A DNA stretch of 36,774 nt from Acidobacteriota bacterium (GTDB lineage Bacteria; Acidobacteriota; Terriglobia; Terriglobales; Acidobacteriaceae): contig QIAA01000160.1 in assembly GCA_003224905.1 (NCBI GenBank), positions 1 through 36,774 on the forward strand, given 5' to 3'. Both the position numbers and the translations under genes were made by a program. The notes under the pieces were generated by a model. That model worked only from the letters and a program-made list of their open reading frames with translations. It ran no database searches and had not been told where the DNA came from. Numbering within the stretch: position 1 is the stretch's first letter; every line of letters begins with the position of its first letter. This document shows positions 29,978 to 36,774 of the stretch, piece after piece.

Positions 29978-30607
29978 CTATTGCTTCACGTTCAACAAGT
30001 AAACCAGCGGCACCACGAACATCCAGACCATGTCTACGAAGTGCCAGTAGAGACCCAGGATCTCGATGTCGTCAGCGTTGTAACGGCCGCGACGGTAACG
30101 CAAGCCAACCACGACCATGGCCACCACGCCGCCTACCACGTGCGTAAGGTGCAATCCGGTAATGCTGAAAAATGCAGCGCCAAAAGTTCCTGCTCCCCAG
30201 GGATTCTGAAAGAGGCGCACGCCCTCGGCAATCAGCCCGAGCCACTCACGAAGATGCAATAGCGCGAAAAGAATGCCGGCCGCGGCAGTGATGAAAATCC
30301 AGCGAAAAGCCCCTGATTTATTCCCGGCCTGTGCCATTCGGACGCCGATGAGCATGGTTAAGCTGCTGGAGATGAGAACGAACGTCATCAACATGACGTT
30401 GATGATGCTGGGTGAAAAATTGAAGGGCCGGGGCCAGTCCGGAGTGGCATTGCGCAAGAACCCGTAGGCGAACAGCAGGGCGGCAAAAGTTATTGCGTCA
30501 GAGGCGATGAACAGCCACATGACCAGCTTTTTCGAGGGAATCGCGAACGGCGATTGCTCAAGCGCGCCGGGTACGTGGGTTCCCATCGTCAAGTCGGCTT
30601 CGCTCAC
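29978..30607 (-). CDS. Cytochrome c oxidase subunit III, second copy
   Basis: A 209-residue, five-helix subunit III with a GTG start and a good AGGGGAG ribosome-binding site. Family hallmarks are MWLFIASDAITFAALLFAYG near the first helix, FSITGLHLTHVVGGVV in the middle and GLYWHFVDMVWMFVVPLVYLL at the C-terminus. The usual acidic residue of the first motif (SE in most) is Asp here. It lies 16 bp after the first copy. Two different subunit-III-like genes in one operon are typical of some caa3-type oxidases. They may form a heterodimeric or alternative subunit. Confidence 0.88.
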   Translation of the reverse strand: MSEADLTMGTHVPGALEQSPFAIPSKKLVMWLFIASDAITFAALLFAYGFLRNATPDWPRPFNFSPSIINVMLMTFVLISSSLTMLIGVRMAQAGNKSGAFRWIFITAAAGILFALLHLREWLGLIAEGVRLFQNPWGAGTFGAAFFSITGLHLTHVVGGVVAMVVVGLRYRRGRYNADDIEILGLYWHFVDMVWMFVVPLVYLLNVKQ

Positions 30608-30623
30608 CTAGTCTCCCCTGGAT

Positions 30624-31277
30624 CTAGAGTCTGATCAGCAGCACCAAGAGCAAATACAACCAAAGCACGTCCATAAAGTGCCAGTAGTAGGAAGTGACAT
30701 CGAGCGTGCTAGGCCGCAAAGCGAACCTCTTGAGCCGGCGTATGACGTACATCAGTCCTGCCAAGCCTCCAAGCACATGCAACGCATGTAATACCGTAAA
30801 CACGTAGAAGAATGAACTGCTCGGATTAGTGGCGAGAAAGAGTCCCTCTGATGCCAATTGACGCCAGGCGACGTATTGCCCCGTAACAAACGCCATGCCT
30901 AAAAACAATGTGGCGTACAGCCAGCGCGCCGAGGGTTTGATTTCACGAGGGCTGGTTGGGGCGAACCTCCGGCGCGATACTTCCAAACTCACGCTGCTAA
31001 TCAACAATACGAGCGTATTGAGATAAAGAATCCGCGGCAGCGTGAAATGTCGCCAATCCGGGGCTGCGCCCTGACGCACGATCAAAGCGCTGGTAAGGGC
31101 GGCAAAGGACATCGTAATTGCCGCGAGGCCGACCCAGATTCCGGTTCTCGACGGCTCTGGCGAATGGTCTCGAAGTGCGCGCAGATTTCCATCGGCGGGG
31201 ACAAGATCGTGGAATCCGCCGCCTCCCGATCTGACTTCCTCTTCCGTGCGCGGCGGCTCGTGTACTGTGGTTGCCAT
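30624..31277 (-). CDS. Cytochrome c oxidase subunit III-like, first copy
   Basis: A 217-residue paralogue with an extra polar N-terminal 45 residues. The first helix is GIWVGLAAITMSFAALTSAL and lacks any acidic residue at the usual position. HALHVLGGLAG and YYWHFMDVLWLYLLLVLL at the end confirm the family. Loss of the acidic residue suggests that this copy is the degenerate or structural one. It lies 17 bp after ctaD and is followed by the second copy 16 bp later. Confidence 0.85.
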   Translation of the reverse strand: MATTVHEPPRTEEEVRSGGGGFHDLVPADGNLRALRDHSPEPSRTGIWVGLAAITMSFAALTSALIVRQGAAPDWRHFTLPRILYLNTLVLLISSVSLEVSRRRFAPTSPREIKPSARWLYATLFLGMAFVTGQYVAWRQLASEGLFLATNPSSSFFYVFTVLHALHVLGGLAGLMYVIRRLKRFALRPSTLDVTSYYWHFMDVLWLYLLLVLLIRL

Positions 31278-31294
31278 AACTCGCTTACAACTTC

Positions 31295-33085
31295 CTACGT
31301 CAAAGACTTATCATCACGCACGGTTTGAATCTGCTCGGGCGAGTTCTGCATGACGTAATCGCCGGTGGAGCTTGCGATCCCGTACTGGTAAGGATCGTGA
31401 TACACGACCGGGTGCTTGCCTCCAAAATTATCGAAGGGTGGGGGTGAAGGTATGCTCCACTCCAGCGACGTGGCCTCCCATGGATTCTCAGTGGCTGGCT
31501 TACCACGAAAACGGCTGTAAACCAGGTTATAGAGAAAAATCAACTGCGCGGCGCCGGTAATCAGGGCCGCGATGCTGATGAATTTGTGCACCGGCAGCAG
31601 GGGCTGAAGGTAGTCTTCCACAAAGGCCGAGTAGCGGCGTACATTTCCTGCCAGTCCCAAATAATGAAATGGCATGAAGATGCAGTAGGCGCCGACGAAG
31701 GTAAGCCAAAAATGAAGCTTGCCGAGGCCTTCATTCATCGTTCGACCGAACATCTTAGGGAACCAGAAGTAGGTTCCGGCGAAGATGCCAAAGATAGAAG
31801 CAACTCCCATTACCAAATGGAAATGTCCAACCACGAAGTAAGTGGCATGGAGGTAGATATCGATCGAAGGCTGCGCCAGAAAGAAACCGCTCACGCCTCC
31901 GCTGACGAACAACGAAATGAAGCCCAGTGCGAAAAGCGACGCGGCAGTGATGCGCAACTTTGAACCGTACAAACTGCCAATCCAGATCAGCGTAATGATG
32001 GTCGACGGAATGGTGATGATGAGCGTGGGGAAAGAAAACATCAGTGCCGAGAACGGGCTCATCCCGCTGACAAACATGTGATGTCCCCACACCATGTAGC
32101 TGAGGAATCCAATCGATATCAACGAGTAGATCACCACCCGGTGGCTCAGCAACGGCCGGCGCATGCTGTTGACGAGGATGTGGGAGACGATGCCCATTGC
32201 CGGAACGATGGCGATGTAGACCTCCGGATGACCAAAGAACCAGAACAGGTGCTGCCAAAGCAGCGGCGAACCGCCGGAGTGCGTTTGCACCTGGTCGCTG
32301 ATCACCAGATTCGAAGGAACGAAGAAGCTGGTTCCGGCAATCCGGTCAAGAACAAGCAACAGACATGCCGGCAGCAGGACCGCGAACGCCAGCAGACCAA
32401 TGCAGGAAGTGATGAACCAGGCCCAGGTGCTCAGAGGCATGCGCATCAGTGTCATGCCTCGCGTGCGCAGGTCGAGCGTAGTAGAGATGAAGTTCAGCGA
32501 TCCGAGCAGTTGCCCGATGCAGAATATGGCAATTGATATCGCCCACAGCGTTTGCCCGGTTCCCTCGCCTGGGCCGGCACTGCCTCCGACAGCGCTGAGC
32601 GGGGCGTAAGAAGTCCAGCCGGCCAGCGGAGGTCCATCACCCACAAAGAAAGCTGACATCAAGACACAGAAGGCGACAAGCGTAACCCAGAACGACATCA
32701 TGTTAAAACGCGGAAAAGCCATGTCTTCCGCGCCGATCTGTATCGGCAGAAAATAGTTGCCGAAGCCGGCAAACGGCGCGTTGGTCAGCACGAAGAAGAT
32801 CATGAGCGTGCCGTGCATGGTCATCAGCGAAAGGTAGTACTCCGGCGTGATCACACCATTGGGGGCACCCGAACTGGAAAGCCACTGCAGCCCGGGAATG
32901 TGCAGATTCGGCCAGGCCAGATGCAGGCGCATCAGCCAGGAGAGCGCCATTCCAATGAAGACGGCTACCAAAGCCAGCCCGAAATACTGCTTCCCGATCA
33001 CCTTGTGGTCAACACTGAAAACGTACTTACGGATGAATGTTTGCGCTGGGGCGTGCTCTTTGATCGCCTGCGGCATGTCGTGCAT
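31295..33085 (-). CDS. ctaD: Cytochrome c oxidase subunit I (A-type heme-copper oxidase)
   Basis: A 596-residue catalytic subunit that reduces O2 to water. Redox ligands are in place: H91 (low-spin haem), H286 and Y290 in GHPEVY (cross-linked CuB pair), H335/H336 in WGHHMF (CuB), H421 and H423 in VVGHFHL (haem a3 and haem a). The D-channel residues N110, D121 and N128 and Glu288 are present, so by motif it is of the A1 type. The usual K-channel Lys is replaced by Ile (I364 in TIPSTIITLIW). The HDTY motif reads HATY, with A414 in place of the Mg-site Asp. An AGGAAG ribosome-binding site precedes the ATG. The protein has no fused subunit III. It follows ctaC after a 130-bp repeat-bearing gap. 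Confidence 0.95.
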   Translation of the reverse strand: MHDMPQAIKEHAPAQTFIRKYVFSVDHKVIGKQYFGLALVAVFIGMALSWLMRLHLAWPNLHIPGLQWLSSSGAPNGVITPEYYLSLMTMHGTLMIFFVLTNAPFAGFGNYFLPIQIGAEDMAFPRFNMMSFWVTLVAFCVLMSAFFVGDGPPLAGWTSYAPLSAVGGSAGPGEGTGQTLWAISIAIFCIGQLLGSLNFISTTLDLRTRGMTLMRMPLSTWAWFITSCIGLLAFAVLLPACLLLVLDRIAGTSFFVPSNLVISDQVQTHSGGSPLLWQHLFWFFGHPEVYIAIVPAMGIVSHILVNSMRRPLLSHRVVIYSLISIGFLSYMVWGHHMFVSGMSPFSALMFSFPTLIITIPSTIITLIWIGSLYGSKLRITAASLFALGFISLFVSGGVSGFFLAQPSIDIYLHATYFVVGHFHLVMGVASIFGIFAGTYFWFPKMFGRTMNEGLGKLHFWLTFVGAYCIFMPFHYLGLAGNVRRYSAFVEDYLQPLLPVHKFISIAALITGAAQLIFLYNLVYSRFRGKPATENPWEATSLEWSIPSPPPFDNFGGKHPVVYHDPYQYGIASSTGDYVMQNSPEQIQTVRDDKSLT

Positions 33086-33148
33086 GTTGCTTCCTCGCGA
33101 TCCAGTCAGTTCAGGTGAATCAAAGCTATGAAAGCAGCCTCTTCTGAG

Positions 33149-33200
33149 GTTTTCTTTGCGTTCTTTGCAGCTTTTCTTTGCGTCCTTTGCGGTTAAAGGG
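33149..33200 (-). repeat. A-rich period-9 repeat (CGCAAAGGA type) between ctaC and ctaD
   Basis: On the minus strand AACCGCAAAGGACGCAAAGA is followed by a GCTGCAAAGAACGCAAAGAA copy. It is the best-preserved member of the family seen at 7202, 12778 and 15981. Confidence 0.7.
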
Positions 33201-33215
33201 TTACCAAAAGGCGCA

Positions 33216-34019
33216 TTATTGCTGGGTTGCCTGTTGCTTCAGCCAACCCTCGAAATCCTCCGCAGACATGACATTCAGATATGCCTTCATGTTGTAATGG
33301 CCCAGGCCGCAAAGCTGCGTACAGACAATTTCGTGCCGTCCCAGTTTTGTTGCAGTGAAGTGAAGAGAAAGATCGAGTCCCGGAAGAAAATCCTGCTGAA
33401 TACGCAGTTCGGGCACGTAGAAAGAATGACCCACATCCTTCGCGTGCATGAGCAGATGAATCTCCCGGTTCACGGGCACACCAAGTTCAGCGGTCACAAT
33501 GTCATCTTTTGAATCAGCATCGTGATCCACATCCAGCCCGAAGAGGTTTTGGGTCGCCTCGCTGATCATTTCGGGATGGAGCGGGCCCAGCTTCCCGTCA
33601 GGCCCGGGGTAACGAAAGTAGAAAGCAAACTGCCCGGCCTGAGCTTGAACCAGCAGTGCATTCGGCGCCGGCGGGGTGAAATAAACCGCCGCCCAGGCGC
33701 GCGCGCCCATCACCCCCAAGGCCAAAACCTCAGTTCCTACCAAAAGAAAGGCGGCGATAACCAGCCCCATCGCGCCGCCGGGAAAACTTGAGATCCTGGC
33801 GCCCTCGCGACGTCCGGAGAACTTCCAAATGAAGACGGCCAGAATAATCTGGGCTGCGAGGAATGAGATACCCGCTTCAACCATGGTGTGAGACATTTGA
33901 TCGTCGATGGTTGGGCCATGAGCGGAGATGTCCTGCGGCGGCGTCCATTTGTGCATGAGAATGGGCGCTGCGGAACCCAGCGCAATAATTACCAGAGTTA
34001 CGGCGAATAACTTGGCCAT
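33216..34019 (-). CDS. ctaC: Cytochrome c oxidase subunit II (CuA)
   Basis: A 267-residue subunit that takes electrons from cytochrome c to CuA. It has three hydrophobic segments (about 4-22, 46-66, 84-106), more than the usual two. The periplasmic cupredoxin part has the CuA ligands H198 (DVGHSFYVPELRI), C233, C237, H241 and M244 in CTQLCGLGHYNM. The residue between the cysteines that is usually Glu (and also binds Mg) is Gln (Q235). The electron-entry Trp motif (QWYW in most) reads QFAF. It lies 35 bp after the cupredoxin gene and opens the oxidase core. Confidence 0.92.
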   Translation of the reverse strand: MAKLFAVTLVIIALGSAAPILMHKWTPPQDISAHGPTIDDQMSHTMVEAGISFLAAQIILAVFIWKFSGRREGARISSFPGGAMGLVIAAFLLVGTEVLALGVMGARAWAAVYFTPPAPNALLVQAQAGQFAFYFRYPGPDGKLGPLHPEMISEATQNLFGLDVDHDADSKDDIVTAELGVPVNREIHLLMHAKDVGHSFYVPELRIQQDFLPGLDLSLHFTATKLGRHEIVCTQLCGLGHYNMKAYLNVMSAEDFEGWLKQQATQQ

Positions 34020-34054
34020 CGGCGCTTCGCCTTCGAGGACTTCAATTCAGGCAT

Positions 34055-34801
34055 TCACTTTGCTTTGAAAGTGAAATCTGCGGTTGCCGGCTTGCCCGCT
34101 CCAACCGTCACCTTCTGAGTCTGGGTGCCGTAGGTCTCCTGCCATGCGGTTAGTGTGTAATCTCCCGGTGGCACTTGGTCCAGAGTGTACGAGCCATGGT
34201 CGTCGCTAACCCCGGTAGGGCCCTTTACTACGGCCATGTAGCCACTCATCCAGGGATGAACGTTGCACTTTACGTGGATTGCCACCTCTTGAGCCTGCCA
34301 GGACACATCGAAGGGCGGCGCGCCAATCGGCTGCGATTTGTTCCACTCGTGATTTGGGCCGCCCGGCTTGGGCATGGGGTGAATGTTGTGGGAAGTCTGA
34401 TCGCTGTTGGTTACCTTGAAGTGCTGATTTACATCCAGCGCCATCACGTGCGGAATGTACTGACAGCCCTTTTGGTCCCAGGTTGGAGTCTCAGAAGGGA
34501 CCTGGCTGGATGCGGCCGCAGCCAAGCCTTCGGAGATGTATACGACAACATTCTTGAGAGTTCCATTCGGCCCGGTGACAACCGTCTCAGTCGTGACTGG
34601 GTGGCCTGCGTGTAGTTTTTGGCAGTACGGCTCCTTCGCCATATCGATCGGGCGCTGGTGCGCGGGTGTTCCCTCCAGTTTTACTGTTCCCGTGATCTTG
34701 CCGTCAGCGGCGGCGCTCACACTACGCGCCGTATGCAAGAGACAGAAAGCCGCGATCACCAGCGCTCCGGCCGTACATACCAATTGACAACGTGTTCTCA
34801 T
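34055..34801 (-). CDS. Periplasmic cupredoxin with C-terminal regulatory-like beta domain
   Basis: A 248-residue secreted protein with a strong AAGAGGAG ribosome-binding site. The signal peptide spans residues 1-30. The central part is a plastocyanin-like domain with candidate type-1 copper ligands H138/H141 (TSHNIHPMP) and C179, H182 and M185 (HVKCNVHPWMSGYM). The C-terminal 50 residues (GSYTLDQVPPGDYTLTAWQE) resemble a carboxypeptidase regulatory-like (CnaB-type) domain. It likely carries electrons in the periplasm between the diheme cytochrome c and CuA. The gene lies between those for the two, which supports this role. Confidence 0.82.
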   Translation of the reverse strand: MRTRCQLVCTAGALVIAAFCLLHTARSVSAAADGKITGTVKLEGTPAHQRPIDMAKEPYCQKLHAGHPVTTETVVTGPNGTLKNVVVYISEGLAAAASSQVPSETPTWDQKGCQYIPHVMALDVNQHFKVTNSDQTSHNIHPMPKPGGPNHEWNKSQPIGAPPFDVSWQAQEVAIHVKCNVHPWMSGYMAVVKGPTGVSDDHGSYTLDQVPPGDYTLTAWQETYGTQTQKVTVGAGKPATADFTFKAK

Positions 34802-34823
34802 AGATAGGCTCCTCTTGCTAACC

Positions 34824-35675
34824 TCATTGCGGAGCTGACGAAGAATTGGTTTCCGGGTTGATCGGCTTCAAACCGAGTTGTTTCGCAATTGCCTTCTCTT
34901 TGGTCTTCATAGGCTGCAGGGTGCGGAGGTAGAACACCAGCTCCCAGGCTTCGTCCGGCTTCACATTGTCGGCAAAAGATGGCATGGGAGTGCCGTCCAG
35001 CCCTGTCATAAAAATTCGGAAGAGGTCTTCGTCAGTCACGCCACACTTAAACTTATGGCCTTGGCTGAAATCGTAAGGCGGGATCGGCCGATCCTTGCTG
35101 TCCGTGAGAGTGGGCGCTGAAGGTCCATCTCCTCGTCCTTCGACGCCGTGGCACTTCCAGCATTCCAGCTTCTGAAATAGTTGCTGTCCTGCTTTCACTC
35201 GGTCAGCGGTTACTTCCGGCTCTGGAGGAATCTCGATTGGCGCTCCCGGCTTCTCAGTCTTCCACCGTGGGGAGAAAGTCTTGATGTAGGCGACCAGATC
35301 TTCGCGGTTCTCTGAGCTTAGGGGCAACCAGGACGGCATATTGCTGCCGCGCAGTCCGCGCTCCAGTGAGTGAATCAGATCGGAGTCAAGCGGCAGTGTT
35401 CCTGTAGGTGTGGAACGGCATTTGAACTGGGCCAGCGTGAAGTCGCGCGGCTTGGGATCAATGTACGGCGCGTTCTCCCCGTTGCCATCGCCTTTGTCGC
35501 CGTGGCATCCGATGCAATAGCGCCGATAAAGACCTTCCCCCGTGCGCTGCTGTTCGGTGAGATCGCCTTTACGCACGGGATAACCACTTGCCACCCCGGA
35601 ATTCTGCGCGACGGCGAGAATCGATCCTAAAAAAACCAGCGCCGGCATGCTGAGAAAGATTGTCTTTTTTGGCAT
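34824..35675 (-). CDS. Diheme cytochrome c
   Basis: Started at the ATG at 35675, seven bases after AGAGGA; the upstream frame lacks a signal-like start. The 283-residue protein has a signal peptide (MPKKTIFLSMPALVFLG). Two CxxCH sites are C54/C57/H58 (YCIGCHGDKG) and C172/C175/H176 (CWKCHGVEG). Possible axial Met ligands are M113 (GSNMPSW) and M231 (TPMPSF). It probably feeds electrons to the oxidase, being the first intact gene of the run. The C-terminus has a short Lys-rich helix and a Ser/Pro tail. Confidence 0.88.
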   Translation of the reverse strand: MPKKTIFLSMPALVFLGSILAVAQNSGVASGYPVRKGDLTEQQRTGEGLYRRYCIGCHGDKGDGNGENAPYIDPKPRDFTLAQFKCRSTPTGTLPLDSDLIHSLERGLRGSNMPSWLPLSSENREDLVAYIKTFSPRWKTEKPGAPIEIPPEPEVTADRVKAGQQLFQKLECWKCHGVEGRGDGPSAPTLTDSKDRPIPPYDFSQGHKFKCGVTDEDLFRIFMTGLDGTPMPSFADNVKPDEAWELVFYLRTLQPMKTKEKAIAKQLGLKPINPETNSSSAPQ

Positions 35676-35691
35676 CTGTTTTCCTCTTTTC

Positions 35692-36774
35692 TCAGAAGGC
35701 AAAGTCAAAACCCATGAAGTAACTGCTGGTGCGCTGATCCTGCCCACTTGTGGCAAGCCCCTTCAGGTTTATAGTGGAGAATTCCTGGTGCCAGGCGAGA
35801 CCGTCGCGGCTATGCATGAACGGGTAGTAACGGTATCCGATCGTAAATACGTCAGCATTGCCCAAGTCGGACGGATTCGTTGCCAGCACCTGCCGCGAGA
35901 TCCGCGTCAACTCGTAGCGCCCAATAATGAAAAGCTGAGGGGAGTAGGTGTAGTGCGCTTCGATCGTGCCAGTGTTCCACGTCGGCCCCTGCGCACCGGC
36001 CGGAAGTACAGTTGGTTGATTAACGGTAGGCGTACTGACGGCAAACGGACTGGCGGAAACCGCATTGGCAAGAAAAACATTGTCACCGGCGCGCTGGTAG
36101 ACGCCGGTCACATCAAACTTGCCGATGTAAAGGCTCCCATAAAATCCAGCCCGATAGAAGGATCGATTGCCTCGACCCGCGCCAGGCAGTACGTCGCCTT
36201 CCGGAGGTCAGAAAATATGTGGGCCTCAGACCTGCCCATCCATATGCGCCTATTCGCTGCAGTCCGAGACGCCCCGCGAGGAAACCCTGACTGATGTGAA
36301 GATAGCCATCGTAGCTTCTTCCTAAGGGCAGGCCGGTTGAACCGTTGTTGCTGCTCATCAATGAGACTGCATAACGGGAATGGTCGTCTTCGGAGTGACC
36401 CATTAACTCAATGCCGAGTTGGTTTTCACCCAGGCTGGCGCTCTCGTCGATGTTGGCGTCGCCAATCGGAACGAAGTGATAGAGCTGATACGCGCCGCCC
36501 ACATTGGAGAACGTCATCATGCGCTTCTCGGAAAGGGGTAAATCCTGCTCAAACTTACCGAATTTGAAGTTCAGCCACGGTGATCCCCACATATTGTCCA
36601 GACGCACATTGGCCGATTCAAAACCCACCGTCCCGTCGCCCGGGTCAATCGACGGCACCAGCAGGAATGAGATGTTCTTGGCCAGGGTCCCGCCGGTCAG
36701 AATGTCGATGCCGGTTAAATCAAAACCGTGGGTATTTAGAGTCTGTTCTACCGTCCCTCCGGCGGCTGTATCTA
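35692..36774 (-). pseudogene. Outer-membrane beta-barrel protein, frameshifted and truncated by window edge
   Basis: Two frames carry one protein. The upstream frame is open to the right edge and reads ISFLLVPSIDPGDGTVGF, VRLDNMWGSPWLNFKFGKFE and LHISQGFLAG in alternating hydrophobic strands. It breaks after YFLTSG near 36197-36202. The downstream frame continues with GDVLPGAGRG, SFYRAGFYGSLYIGKFDV and TGVYQRAG, and ends FMGFDFAF, an aromatic C-terminus typical of outer-membrane barrels. One extra A in a GGAAGG run would explain the shift; a deletion of two bases is the alternative. It could be a sequencing error. The frame lies 16 bp before the diheme cytochrome c gene. Porin-like function is inferred from the beta pattern. 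Whether a haem-binding N-terminus lies beyond the window is unknown. Confidence 0.72.

Noticed and set aside
1..36774. CRISPR arrays, tRNA and rRNA genes
   Set aside because: No regularly spaced repeats with unique spacers, and no cloverleaf or rRNA core sequences were recognised by eye. A tRNAscan and Rfam search would be needed to exclude small RNAs fully.

Overview
This 36.8-kb, moderately GC-rich window looks like chromosome from an Acidobacteriota member of the Koribacter/Terriglobia kind. The case rests on recall of family context, not on a marker gene. Pointers are a sedolisin (S53) protease with Ig-like repeats, a caa3-type oxidase operon with two subunit-III genes and a cupredoxin, a B-type sdhCAB, PEP-CTERM and DUF5715-like proteins, and many short A-rich or heptameric intergenic tandem repeats. 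No rRNA, tRNA or CRISPR array was recognised.

Layout. 1-453: right end of an IS481-family element, cut by the window edge. 491-4065 (minus): ECF sigma factor, FecR-type anti-sigma factor, small exported protein and seven-bladed Kelch lipoprotein, tightly coupled (17-bp overlap, 89-bp gap, TAATG junction). 4187-4303: IS110-like transposase remnant. 4475-8038 (minus): a cytoplasmic and an exported cyclophilin, an M19 dipeptidase and a DUF5715/M15-like exported protein. 8469-12663: sdhC-sdhA on the minus strand, separated from sdhB by a small secreted-protein gene on the opposite strand with its own sigma70-like promoter. The sdh gene ends sit in 7-bp tandem repeats. 12892-18523 (minus): exported coiled-coil protein, rdgB, a GT-C-like membrane protein, a receiver/double-PilZ protein, an 82-aa coiled-coil protein and a PEP-CTERM protein with a clear intrinsic terminator. 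19079-21067 (minus): an unusual receiver-PAS-PAS-histidine kinase. 21418-25360 (plus): a 1138-aa S53 protease and an NTF2-like exported protein. 25382-26377: divergent STAS and CBS-domain proteins.

26374-36774 is one long minus-strand respiratory run. In transcription order it holds an outer-membrane beta-barrel (interrupted by an apparent frameshift), a diheme cytochrome c, a periplasmic cupredoxin, ctaC, ctaD, two subunit-III genes, subunit IV, a small CxxC membrane protein, ctaB and two exported coiled-coil/SH3 proteins. With sdhCAB this gives the window both electron entry (succinate) and terminal oxidation.

The observations I rate highest are: (1) the S53 protease appears to carry a transmembrane hairpin plus an internal lipobox inserted inside its last Ig-like domain, suggesting an unusual anchoring mechanism; (2) the oxidase lacks the K-channel lysine and two residues of the non-redox Mg site in two subunits; (3) a 13-bp direct repeat brackets a possible structured RNA with a GNRA hairpin and U-rich end; (4) period-7 and period-9 tandem repeats form gene starts and stops around sdh and elsewhere.
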